Shown: positions 18,061 through 30,300 of the stretch, piece by piece
Position numbering within the stretch: the first letter of the stretch is position 1
How the letters are laid out: each line of letters starts with the position of its first letter
Source: Eudorina sp. 2006-703-Eu-15
Lineage: Eukaryota > Chlorophyta > Chlorophyceae > Chlamydomonadales > Volvocaceae
DNA: 64,000 bases
NCBI GenBank assembly: GCA_003117195.1
Contig: BDSI01000127.1
Span: 1 to 64,000 of the forward strand
Reading direction: 5' to 3'
Program-made: the position numbers and the translations under genes
The notes under the pieces: generated by a model
The model's database searches: none
Told to the model about the DNA's origin: nothing
Seen by the model: the letters and a program-made list of their open reading frames with translations, nothing else

Positions 18061-20150
18061 CTTCCAGGGGATACAGTTTTGGAGGATCTGCTTCCGAGCG
18101 ACTTGCCACTGTGGCCACCACCACTGGGGATAAGATGCTCCTGATGTGGCGTCGGTGCTTGCGACACTATGTACGGTCCGGATGTTCGCGGCTCGTCGCC
18201 GAGTTCCACCTCTACAGTAGTCATTAGAGCGGCGTCCTCGGCGCCATCGCTCCGCCGAGCGCGGGGCGCCGCTGGCGTGTCATCAAGCCCTTTGCTGGCG
18301 AGGTACGCTAGGACAGGGTTTGGGGATTCTGTGCCCTTCTCCTCGTCTAGCCTGGGGGCCCTCCTGATACACGGTGTTTCACGGGTTATTGGGTTCGGGG
18401 GTGGCCGCGGTCCTTGTGCGACTGGTCCTTGCAGGGTGCCAAGGCTGGGCACGCATTTGCGTGTGTCCTGCCGCAGCGCGGCCATGACTCGCCGTGTTTC
18501 CATGCATGAGGTGCGGTGTTCAGGAGTGGGATCGTGCAGCTGCACTCTGTGGATAGCCGCGTTTTCTGTTCCGACCGCCTTGTTATCACAACGTGTGTTG
18601 TTGTTGATGAAGTCTAGTTGCCTTTGTCTAAGTGAGCTCTTGCGCTTGCACCCAACTCGCTCGGCTTCCGCAGGCATATCCAGCGGTGGTGACGCTTCGG
18701 ACTCCGGTGAATTTGCCGGCGACGTGGCCTTCTGACGGGTCCTTGTCGCGGTCGCACTCCACACAACTGGTGCGTTGCGGCTGACGTGCGGGTCAAGGGA
18801 TGGCGTTATGACCGGTGTCGGGAGGCTCGATTTGTGCCTTAGGCCGGTGAATGTCGGGTTATCCGGGATCGCACGGAGTTTCCTGTCTTCCAGCGGCATC
18901 GCGGATGTCCATTTGCGTGGGTCGTGCATGCACGAGTGTGGGGCGTCGGGGCATTGGGAGCTTACGGCCAGACTCAGTCTGTTCAGCGATACCTTGTGCC
19001 GGTGCTGCACCTTACCCCGGGGGAAGAGTTTTTGAAGCTCAGCGGTCGTGATCAGGTGCCGTTTGGTGTTCTTATCTATAAGTGAGTGCATATCAAGACC
19101 CAGCTCTGTCAGCGGGAGCAAGAGCCTGTACGGCAGAATCTCTTCACGCGATTCCTGCTCGGCATTGACGGCGGTGGCTGCCGCCATAAGTGTGTTCAGG
19201 GAGGTGTTGTACGGCCTGCCTTTATCGGTCACCACGATGCCGTGGTCGCGGGCGAGCGTGAGTTGCTTCAGAGTCGTGTAGAAGCTGCTTTCGCGCCTCA
19301 GCGTGTGCATCCTGGTGTCGGCGGCTAACTGACACTGCAGTTCCAGCATGGCTCTTGTCACAACGCCGAGCCGTCCCTCGTCGTTTAGGGAGAGAATCAG
19401 GGCGCGCGTTGCAGTGCGCGCATAGATCGGGAGCAGGGATCCTACCCCCAGTCCGTATTGCTCGGCTGGTAGTAGCACGGCGCGCGTGGGGAAGCTGGAG
19501 GGCAGGCCGTAACAGCGGCGGGCGATGCGTGCTATCATCGCATCCAGGAGTCGTACATCGTTTGGAGTATACGCCATGGTGGGAAAGCTGTATGTCACCA
19601 CTGTTTGGATACAGCTCTGTATAATCCTTATACACTGATCTGGCGTCGCCATGGAGCCTTGTAATAAGTCTCCCTTATCCCGTACTGCTTCGCAGACATG
19701 AGTCATTTGGGCGCTCCAGTTGAGAGTCATCGTTATAAGCACCCCAAGGTACTTGTATGGTTCGGTGGGGGAGATGTACGGCACTGGCCGATCACTGATT
19801 TTGACTTTCGCATCCAGAGCCGCTTTGAGCGTGCGTTCGCATGTCGGTCCATTCAGACCGCGGTCGGACCATGCCTTGCGGTGCAGGATGCCTGTCACAG
19901 CGCATTTCGAGTGATTCACTTGTAGACCCGCCCACTGGGAGTACAGGCTAATCTTGTCGCACTGTGTCTGCAGGTCCCGCGTGGTGTTGGTCAGCACCGC
20001 AAGATCGTCGGCATAAGCAGCCGAGCTGCAGTGATAGCGGGCGTTCAGGTCGTCGGAGAGGCATCCGTACTGGTGCCCTCGCCCGCCAACATGGAGCCAT
20101 CGTAGGAGGGGCTCAAGAAAGATGATGAAGAGCACTGGTGAAAGTGTATC
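18045..20150 (-). CDS. Giant LINE polyprotein, part B: reverse transcriptase palm to linker
   Basis: The frame resumes with LFIIFLEPLLRWLHVGG and reaches the catalytic box SAAYADDLAVLTNTT (about 20000). It continues through the thumb region (NHSKCAVTGILH, YKYLGVLITMTLNWSAQM, VTYSFPTMAYTPNDV). This is followed by a 400-residue Pro/Arg/Ser-rich linker without recognised domains. The upstream RT motifs lie in part A, one base out of frame. The frame is lost again near 18040, in a purine run, after which part C takes over. In an intact copy A, B and C would be one protein that copies the element RNA at the nicked target. Confidence 0.88.
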
Positions 20151-23100
20151 CCCTGGACCGTGCCTCTTTCGATTTGGATTGGCGCTGTGGTACCATGTTC
20201 TGTCCGGATGCTTGTTCGGGCCTGGCTGTAGAGGTTGCGGACAACACGGATAAGGTCGTCTGGCAGCCCAAGGTCGTACATGATTTGAAGCAGCAGGTCG
20301 TGGTTGATCATGTTGAACGCCGAGGAGAAGTCCACGTATAGGACGTACAGGTCATTCCGCGTGAGCCCGGCATCTTCGATTGCGTGGAGCAGGTTCTGAA
20401 TTTGCCGCTCTGTGTTTCTGTACCGAAGGAAGCCTTCTTGGGCCTCGCTAAACAGGGCCAGCTCCGGTGCGACGTCTCCGATAGACACCGTGATGAGGCT
20501 GGTCCAGAGCTTGTACAGCGTATTTGCTAGGGCGATGGGTCTCCTGTTCTTGAGGAGGAGCCCATCGCCAGGTTTAGGGAGCAGCACCGTGACAGACTCT
20601 GTCCAATCCTTCGGCGTGTGGGATTTGACCCACATAACTTTCATGAGGTCGTGGATGGTGGCCTGTAGGGCATCGGGCAGCGCCTTGAGGAGTTCGTTGG
20701 GAAGGCCGTCGGGTCCCGGCGTTTTGTTTCGGGCTAAGTGCTGTATGCATCTGCTGTAGTTAAAAGGGTCAGCGATGCTGCTCAGCAGGACGTGGTCGTC
20801 GGCCTTCTTCGGGCTGGTGAGGTGGAAGGTGTCTGGCGCCGTGCCCTGAAGGAACGGATATGTCCTGGGTGCCTCCTCCGGTCTGTACTGTCCAGTTTTC
20901 GGTGTGCCTATCGTGGCAGCCTGGATCTTGAAGTATTCATGTACGGCATCAAGGATGGAGTCGGGTTCTGTGCAAACTTTGCCCGAGGTGGGGTGTCTTA
21001 CCGCGGGCAGCCCTCGTTCAAGCTCATCTTTGCTGAAAATGGCTTGGTGGGCTCGTCGTGGGCGAGTTGCGACCAGATGTTGGCGGCGACGTTTCGCAGC
21101 AGCAATGTTTTTCTTGCGCTCGATGGTCAGTGCCTGCCTTATCTGGGTGCCAATTTGTCGAATCGTGTCGCGAAGGCGTGCACCAGGGCAGCGAGTTGCG
21201 TCCGCGGGTGTGTGTGCCGCGGCTGTTTGCCTAGGGTCGCCTCCTTCCGCGGTAGCGCCGTTGTGTTCGACTGGATGAGGCTCTGAACAGGTCTGGTTTC
21301 GCAGTTCTGCTTCGTATTCGTGTTTGAGCTGCACATGTTCCCGGTGCAGACGTTGCACGTATCTGCTGACTGTGCGCTTAGGGTGTATTTTTCCCGTGTT
21401 AGGTGGCTTCTGCGTGCACATTTCCAGTAGGATGGCAAGCCCTTTATTGAGGGTCACTTGCAGCATCGCGGCCGCAGCTTCCACGTTGGTCCTCTGCACG
21501 CTCTCAAGGGATCGCAGCGTCGACATGAGATGTGTCGCCGTTGTGCTGTTGGGGTCTGCGGCGTGTTTCGCCAGCCCATCCTCAATGTCGCGGACTGCGG
21601 GATGCAGGTAGTCGTGAAGCGCAGCAATATCGGATGTGAGTGTGGCGTCCATTCGTGTCTGTGCTGCACAGATCGTGGCACGTGGGACCGGCAGGATGAC
21701 GTTTTTCCATTTTGCATTAACGTGGTCTGCCGCTTCTTGGGTGGCGCGCGTGGGTGTTTTGGCATCCCACAGGCGGATTTCGTCAGTTGGTAGCCGGGTG
21801 TGCACGGGCCTGTGGTCGAACTGGCCGGCAGCCACGGTCACACTGCTGTACGCCAGGGTTTTATTCGTACAGGCGGTGGCTTTAAGTTTTACGCTGAGTT
21901 GTGTTGCGGGGCACAGCAGAATGTCATCTATCCGGCTGCTGTGTGCGCGGTGTCCGTCGACCCACTGGTCGAAGGACATCTGGCGGGGGAGTTGATTCTC
22001 AGGTGCGGGCCTGAGCGCGTTTTCCGTGACGAACTTGGCGTGTAGCCGGTCGGCGCTATCAAGTACGCCGGTGCTCCTTTCTTCTGCCGCTCTGACCGCG
22101 TTGAAATCCCCCGCCAGCACGACGTGTTCTCCGTTTGCCTTTGATGTTTTCAGCACCATTCTGCAATGCGCATAAATGGCATTCCGGGTCCCGGTGTCTT
22201 CTGGGCAGTAGATCCCAAGGATGTTGAGGGGCGTGCTCATGGGGGTTGAGATCTTGCAATGACACAGGTGACCTTGTAGCGGGGCCGGCGGCTGGACATA
22301 AGTGACGTTTCCTGAGCGACTGTAGCGACCGCTAATCGCCACTGCGACACCTGCGGAGTACCGCGCCTTTCCGGCACTACGCGGTTTAGAGCTGCAGTGA
22401 AGTCTGTAGGCCTGCGGTTCCCTGCGGAAGGCATCTTTAATCCACGCTGTACGGTTTCCAGTTTTCGTTTCTGTCAGGACAAGGATGTCTGCATCCCAGG
22501 TTCTTAGGTTGCATATCGTACTGAGAAGGTTGGTTGCCAGCCCTCGTACGTTATGTGTGACGATGTGGGCGTACCGGTGTTCGGTCTCGGGGGATGAACT
22601 GGTGGGTATCGGGGGCGCGTTGCCTTCGTCGGGCGCTGGCATGACAGGTGGTCTTGCGCGTTGCACACTGCCGCTGTTTTCCCTCTTTGCGGCGGTGGTA
22701 TCGTGAGCCGCGTCCGGGTCCGGGTGCTGTCGCTTGTTTGCCTTGCGCCGGAGGAGGTCTACGACCGTGAGCGGTTTGCCTCTGTTTGCGCCAGCTTCTT
22801 CGCGCTGCTGGTCTTGCTTGTCTTGCTTTCGCGTCTTCGGGGCCCCTGGCGGGGCACGTGTTGCGTTGGACCTGTGTTGGTATGTGGCGTCGTGACATGC
22901 ACCGGTACTTTCGGGAGGATTACCATCTTCGGTCCGTCTACCCCTCTCGTTCACTTGGGCGTCAGCTGGGGCGCAGTTTGCGGTCCCCCTGGTTGTCTGC
23001 GCGTCTGCCTGGCGGCCTGGGGGGTTGTACGGCTCATGTTGGCCCGCTGTTTCGTTAGGTGGGGTCGTTGCCGGCGGCATCGGCTCAAGGTTATGCCCGT

Positions 23101-26100
23101 TGTTGGGTGCCGTCGTGTGTGGCGGTCGCCAAATTTCGGGTGGCTGGAGTTCTCGCAGCTCGACGTGCGTTTGGACGGTGGAGCTATTGTGTCTCATCTC
23201 CAGGTAGTATACGGCACCACGGCCACGGGGCCAACTTGTCGTGATCCTTTGCGGTCTGGAATCCATAGAGTCGATCACGTACCAGGCCCCTTGGTGGTAC
23301 CGGACGGCGATTGCGTGGGATGGGTTTTCAAGGTGCACCGTGAAGCCCCAGTTGCGCGTGTGCGGAGGCAGGTGTTCAAGCAGAGTGTCCAGTCGGTCGT
23401 TGGGGCCTAGAGTGAATCCGCTGGACACCGTCGCGATGTGGTGGTCGGAGAGGATGTCTCCGTTCGGTTTCTGTACGACAGCGCCGTATCGCAGGTAGTG
23501 GTTCAGCACGATCGTTGAGAAAAAGCCTGTGCGTTGGTCAAATCCTCCTTTCCATAGATTTGCCACGCCTGTTTTCCGTGTCTCCACGAGGTGCGCGTAC
23601 ATTGCACGGCAGTATCCTAGTACATGCCCGGGGTCAATGCATGGGTCGCCCATCAGGTTGTTGATGGCGTGCACCATGCACATCTGGGCCTTCTGTTTTT
23701 CATGGTATGGTTCGCGCGTGGTTTGGCCGCGAGGGTGTCCCGTGGGTGGCCATGTTATGGTGTTGCCGAGGTTCGGTGTGGTGTTGGTCCCACTGATCGT
23801 GGTGTCTGCGGTGGTGCCGGGGGGTCCTCCGCACGTTATTTTGTCGGTTGGTATGAAGTTGCTACAGAGATCCAGTTCGGTCCATATCATCACCGCCAGA
23901 GGTGTGAGGAGGCAGGCTTCTAGGTGTCCTGTGGTGTTGCGGGCTGACACCACCACACCTATGGTTGTACAGGCATCAATTGCTGAGCGGGCCCGGGCCG
24001 TGGCATGGGGGAAGGGTCGTAGGCCGTTTATAATTGTTGGTATGGCGCCAGTGAGTGGCAGAGCCGCCGGTTCTGCTGTCGTCAGTTTCCAGCACAATAG
24101 CGTCAGGGCCGCCGCAGCCACTGTGATCCTTAGGGCTGCGATCGGGTTTCGCCGTAGCCATCGGGTCAGATGCAGGCCCCTCGCCAGGTGTTGAGTGACC
24201 GTGTTCGCGATAGTGAGGGTCCAGGGAATTAAGATGGTGTTCATTAGGTAGTGTAGCACCCGAATAAGGCACGCGGTCAGCAAGATGAGACCCAGGGTTT
24301 CGTGGAGAGGACTAAGAATGGCCGTGTAAGCCAGGGGGCCAAGGGATGCGGTCGCCAGGAGGCCCGTATTTGCAATGTGGCTGATCCGTATAGCGAGTGG
24401 CCTTGTGCTTTTAGTGGCGCGGAGGATACACCGTTTCAGTACCCACATACCCGAGGCGGCGATGCAGTAGCTGATTGAGGTTGCGCAGTAGGTCACTACG
24501 TGGCGTGTAGCGTATGATATGAGACGAAGGGTTCGGTGGTACACGGTCCTAATCAGACCCAGTGTGTTCCGTGTGGTCATGGGAGGGTTAATGCGGATGG
24601 TACTCTGCAGGGCTGGTGTGGGGTCGGGTGTTGCTGCACAGGCCGCTCGGGCGGGCAGTTGTACTAGGATCTTTTTTGATGTCCGTGAGTGAATGCATGG
24701 GCCGGGCCTCCTGTTCCAGGCTGGGGGTTGGGTCGATGACGGATCGGCGTGCGTCCTAGCTTCAGGCGCTTGGGTCCCTTTGAGTCCATCGCAGCTGTAA
24801 GTTTTCCCTCGCGCATAACGGTCGAGAAGGGGTCGTGTGGTACCAGGGGCTTCATCCATTATCCGGGGCACATGGTAGGGGCAGCTGTCATCGGTCGTGC
24901 GTTCCGTGGGGCTATGCAGTCCAGCCTGCAGCAGGGTATTGCTGTCCGCCGTGTGTTGTGTGCGACCATTGCAGCATGCGCCGTCCCAGGGGTCAACACT
25001 CCCGTTGGTCGCCAGCCCCATGATTGACCCACGGGTCACGTGATCTGTTTCTCTGCCGGTCTCATTGTTAATCGGCACAGCCTCGCATCCATATTTCATC
25101 CGGGTCGTTTCATCAGCGTTCGGGCATGCAGAGCCCCCCACGAGGAGCCACCCTACACCATTCGTCTCGCGGCATTGTACCGTACACAGTCTCCGCCCTT
25201 CAGTGGTCACCAGCCCCGGTTCGTACAGACCATCACCGGACTCACATCTCAAGTCCAGTTGCTTATCAACGTTTGGATGCACACCTATCCCATCAGCCAA
25301 TACGCAGGCGCGAGCATGCGTTCTAGCACTGCGGAACGGGTAAATGGAAGAATACGGCCTCCAGCCAGAGTCACCCTGCATTTCGCGCCTCCCGCAAGCC
25401 CCTGCTAGCCCAGCGCTATCACCCGGCTGGGCGGGGTCTACTATTTCACTACTGTACGGGGCAAGCTCAACTGTGCTCGTACAGATCGTATGCTCCATCA
25501 GGCCTAGTGTGGTGAGGCCCTCATCCATCGATGGCCATTCTCTCCTTCGATCCTGCATCGCCACCGTGGCACTGCTCGTGCGAAGGTCGACGAGGGGCAT
25601 GCTCACTCCACCACCCTCCGAGAAGGCATCGTTTACGGCCTTCCACTGGGCTACCGGGACTTTAATGCCCACTGTGGCGGTCAGACCCTTGCCCCCAGAG
25701 GTGCTGAATCTGCGGACGTCCCGATCGGACATGAAGAACTGGAGTGTCGTGGTGTCGATGCCCTTCGCGGCCAGCCGGCTCCGGATCTGTTCGATGAGCT
25801 GATTCTTATCTGCAGGGACGACTGTTTTGTCCCCCTTGTCCAGGCACAGGCCGGCGACCGGACCCATGGCCAAGTCGTATGTGAAGAATCGGTCGTAGGT
25901 GACAAGCTCAGTGGAGTAGGCCCCGGTCAGGTTAATCATGTTGGCTTGGTAGGCCATAAGGGTAGATGATGCTTGCTGGGCGATGGGGCTGAGGCGCAGG
26001 TGATTTGCCGCCGAAAACTTCAAGCATTTTTCAGCCGCATCTGCCTCCGGTGGTTTCACGAGGCTGTTGCGACGGAGAAAGGAAAGCTGGTTTCCTGTGG

Positions 26101-27175
26101 GTTGCCGTGTAGTGCGCACAGTGACTCCGCAGTGACCACTCAGGGTCGGGCGGCCTGAGAAGTAAGGAGGAATCATTAAACTGCTCATGTTGAAATCGTC
26201 AAGTATATGTGTGTCTGAAACTGTGCGCTTGGACGGTTTGGGGAGAAAGTTTGAGATATTTTGCGTTCGTAAACCGTTGCGTCGGTTACAGGTACCGTTG
26301 CCGGTGGCCTGTATTCCAGGGTCGTGTATGAAGGCTGATATCTGCGTTACTTGCGGTTTATCCAGTAACGTGCTGATTATTGAGAAAGGGCAGCGTTCAT
26401 GAAGTATCTTTGCGCCGCGTGCCAACCTTAAAATTTTGGGGCCCATTGGCATCATTCGCGCTTGGTGTATTGGATCGATTAAAGAACACGTTCGCTGGGT
26501 CCTGAGATTGCATAAGTGCCGGGATGCAATTCCGTTCTGTCGCCATGTCCATATGTTGCCAGGTAGCGATGGTCTCCTCTCGTCAGCTTTGTGGCAGCCT
26601 TCCGATGGGTGGCACTCGCTGCTGTTACGCCAGGTCAAGGCTGGGTCGGTGGCGCAGGTATCAGCTTCCCGCATGGTGTCTCGGCGCGCATCGAGTGCCT
26701 TCAGCGCCGACCGGTTCCATGCTGTATTGTAGGTATTCATTTCTGTAAAGTCCCAGCAAGAGGCAACTTGTGTTTCATTATTGCTGCTCCTCGTGCTGCG
26801 AGTCATGGGCTTGCGGACTATGCTAGTCAGGGCTAGGTCGCTTCGCCGTCGTCTCACTATTGCAAACACATGTTGCCTTTGAATTGCTGTATCTCGCATT
26901 TTCACAGTCCACCGCTGTTCGTTGTCTCGTTCGGAGTGCACATTGACTCGGGGGTACCTGTCGCTCAGGTCACTCGGTTCGGCTTTAATAAGGCTAACCG
27001 GAATCGGATCCGCTATGTTATCCATGAACCTCGGCCTGGATGTTAACAATGGCGCCTTGAGCAGGCCGGTCTGCACCAGGCCCTTAAGCTCAGCCATTGC
27101 ATCCGCCTCAGTTACGGAGCGGTCACCGGCGCCCAAGAGAAACACAGTTAGCGCAAGCAAGGCAAACAGATGCAT
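20145..27175 (-). CDS. Giant LINE polyprotein, part A: membrane region, Josephin protease, APE, RT start
   Basis: About 2340 codons open from ATG at 27175. Residues 1-24 are a classical signal peptide (MHLFALLALTVFLLGAG). A region to about 880 has many Cys and several N-glycosylation sequons (NNET, NGSV). Hydrophobic segments lie near 895-920, 930-990 and 1010-1030. Residues about 1158-1320 match the Josephin deubiquitinase signature: EKQKAQMCMVHAINNL with Cys1166, His1287 and Asp1302. The His-Asp spacing of 15 equals that in ataxin-3. An APE endonuclease follows (about 1535-1790: THNVRGL, VLTETK, LAGDFNAV, RIDDILL, FDHRPV). The reverse transcriptase begins near 2190 (NRRPIALANTLYKLW, YVDFSSAFNMINH). 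A one-base loss after GTVQG near 20150 breaks the frame. Confidence 0.82.
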
Positions 27176-27315
27176 TGCTGCGTACCGTGTCTCCGAGAAG
27201 TGCGCGACTTACTTTTGCTCCCCCAATGCTCGCGGTCCAACGTTGACTCGTCGTCACGTTCTTAGCGTTGTATGTATGTATGTATATTTGCTTGGCCTAC
27301 ACAAATTCGATGGCG

Positions 27316-30300
27316 TCAACTATCTTTTCCACGGCCATCATCCTCCGGCTCGCGGCTGTCCGTTAGAAGACCACAGCCCTCCACCTCGTTGTTGTGGCAG
27401 GCGCCTGCATCGGCCGTAATGGTGTCCAACAGGATGTAGCGGGCGCCCTCGTAATACCATGTGTCCGCTGTTGTGTGGTTGAAGGTGGCGTCCTTGACTC
27501 GCATTGCCACCGCCTGCTCGACGGTCGTGAGTGGTGGCGCTGTTGCCGCACCACGCCGTTGCACGGGGATATGCTCAGCATTCCAGACGGTCAGGCGCTT
27601 GTTCTGGCGGCGTGCCTGTAGCATCATCAAGCGCGTGTTCAGTGTGTGCCGGGGCTCATTACGTTGCAGCACTACACGTGGGTCGAGGTCAGCCAAGTCC
27701 GTCAGGTCCGTGATGGCGCGCTGATTGAGTGCGTCCACTAGCTGTGCAACGCGTGACTCAGTCACGTGTCCGCCACCAAACATGGACGCGAAGCTGGTGA
27801 GCTGTACACCTGCGGGGCTGCTGTCCTGCCGCTGCTGCTTCTGCAGCACGAACACCGTTGTACTCAGTTGACGGTAGAGGGTGAAGCCGTCTAGGATGCG
27901 GTTGTTGCGCTCCGGAACGGCTCGTCGGCTGCGTGTAGTAGTTTCAGCAGTCGTGTCCTCGTCCGAGTCAGAGGTGTCCCCCGGCCGTTGTGCGCTCGGC
28001 GCGCATGGGACGAAGGCGGGGTTACGCTCGACATCGGTGGCATACCGGTAAATTGGGAGACCGCCAGGCTGTGGATGCTGAAGCGGGTCCCCGATGCCGG
28101 CAGCAGCACGGCCAGACAGTACACGACGCGCCGGATGGTCAGGCGCGAGGTGCGGTGGCGGCTGCACGTTTGCGACGCAGGCGTGATAAATGGCACCGAG
28201 ATGACCCAGGCTGTTCATGCCGATCTCCTCAAGGATGACGGCCCCGTCACCAACGTTCCGCTTAACCTGCGGAGGCGCAACAGGTACGACAGGTGTTGGT
28301 GCTTGATGGGTCTGTGCTGTGTTGAATGCAGCTTGTGTGATTTTCGGCAGCAGGCGTGTCAGGACGTCTGGGTTCAAGTCGTACATACCTGTTGTGCGAC
28401 TCGCGCGCCTCGTTTTGGTCGGTCCTTGTTGCTCCCGTTCGCCGCGATGCCAAACATTGCGTGTGTGGACAGGCTGCGGTGGACGGGTGTGTTGAAGACG
28501 GTTGCAGCCGTCCATGCATATGCGCAAGTGGCGACCCACTCTGGACAACCATGCTGGTAGGTATGCCACAACAAGGCGTGGGCGAACTGGGTCTTGCCGG
28601 TTCCCGGGCGGCCCAGTACCAACATCTGTGGTGGCGGGCCGGGATCGGGTTCACAGCGTCGCTCGAAGTACCGTGCGATGAGCATGAACGGCACGGCTTG
28701 GTCGGGCACGAGCGTGAAGATCTCAATGGTATCATCGATGCTCGGCGGCTGCAGCAGAGGAGCATATGTCGGTACAGTTGCCCGTGTCGTCTGCTGGGGT
28801 GCTTCTGTCGAGTACACCAGCGCAACCAGGGGACCGTCTGCAGTCCGATGCAGCCGTAGGCGACGGCTACCGTCTGACATGTCGGCAGGGCTGGCATTGT
28901 CCTCATCGTTCTCTGCGTCCAGGCTGTCCGTTGCCGTGACGAGGTAGCGCTTCAGGCGGGCATTAGCTTCCGTCAGAAGAGGCACATCTGCAGCCCGCAC
29001 ACGACGAACGAAAGGACTGCTGCCCGCGCCAAGAGCGTCGGGCAAGTCGACCGCCCGGCAGCGGCGAGCAGCACCGTACGCATACAAGCCTGCGACGGTC
29101 GTCCTGTCGTACAGGTCCGTTAGGGCGATGCTGGCGAGCTCCACACCGGCGGTTGGGTTACCCTGGCCGGGCACAAATTCATACCGTTCGGCCTGGTCAT
29201 CCCCGGGGCCCTGAGTCTGTAGGTCGGGCTCAAAATGCCCCCGTGCAGCCTCTACGTCGTCCTCGACGTCGTCGCTGGAACTGCAGTCCGTGTCGGGGAG
29301 GTCGGTGGCTGCGGCTGCGGCTCGTTGCTGACGGCGCCACTGGTTATACTCCGCCTGGCGACGAGCTTTCGCAGCATGTTCCTCTTCGACGTTATCCAGA
29401 AGGACAGTGACGCATTCCAGGTATGCTCGGCCCGTCTCCGTCATGCTGAGTTCCGCCCACCATGCATCGTACGCCTCCTTAACAGTCAAGCCGGCAGGCA
29501 CGGGATGTCCGCGATGCGCCTTGAAGATGCCCTGCACAAACGCGTAATACTGTACTGCGGCAGCGGCGTTGCTGTCTTGTCGAGGCCGGCGGGGCAACGG
29601 CCCGCCCAACAGAACGTACTTGGGCCGCGGCAGACGACGCAGAATATGCGTGAGATACAGCGGGTGCGACGGGTGGAAGGCCACCTTTGTAGGGGGGACG
29701 GTTGCCGTGTAAGTCGTCGGCAGTTGCTGTGCATCAGTCGCTTCCACTGTAGGGTCACCTGCGGCTGTGTTGGACGACCCGGCACCCGCTGCATCTGTCT
29801 CGGCCGCGGGAGCAGTCACGGCGGCCACCTTATGTTTCCGACGGCTGCTAGCGGCTGCCAAGATGTCGACGCTGAGGGTCTTCGCGTGCGGATGCTGCGC
29901 CGGGCTCACGCGCGCGACCTCATAGTTGGAGACCAGCGTATACACGCTGCAGTCCAGACCGCTCAGCTCTGTTCCGCGCTGCACGTAATTCTGAACGGCG
30001 TCTGACAGGGTGAAGCCGCCGCCACGCTCGCCGGCCTCCACCAAATGCACACCCACGGCCGCGTCTTCGGGCTCCACCGCCGAGGCTTCTGCCAATGCAG
30101 TGAAGGCACCCACCGGCAGGTAGGCACGGTCGAAGGATGCCTCGAACGTTGAGTAACCGGCCAGCTTGAATGCTATGAGCGCCATCCCCGCGGTGATGGT
30201 GGCCGTCATGCGGTGCACCGCCGCACAAATGTTACCAAACGCGGTGGGGCCGTCCTCCGTGGCTTGCACATGCCCACCTGTTATGAGAAAGTCCTGAACG

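Larger units (their letters stand above)
15262..27310 (-). mobile_element. Giant Dualen/RandI-like LINE
   Basis: One leftward non-LTR retrotransposon about 12 kb long. Its reading frame begins at 27175 and runs with only two single-base frame breaks (near 20150 and 18040) to a stop at 15262, almost 4000 codons. Domain order is signal peptide and membrane region, Josephin-like protease, APE endonuclease, reverse transcriptase, RNase H, CCHC zinc knuckle and the start of an RLE endonuclease. Having both APE and RLE domains is, from memory, the defining trait of the Dualen/RandI clade described from Chlamydomonas. The 5' end lies between 27175 and 27310, where it truncates the Helitron. The 3' end appears to be lost within the RLE. 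Confidence 0.85.

Noticed and set aside
23250..23710. OTU or ULP1 protease in the giant LINE
   Set aside because: The EKQ-4-C-2-H-2-NNL start and the 15-residue His-Asp spacing fit Josephin better; OTU and C48 enzymes have different motif order or spacing.
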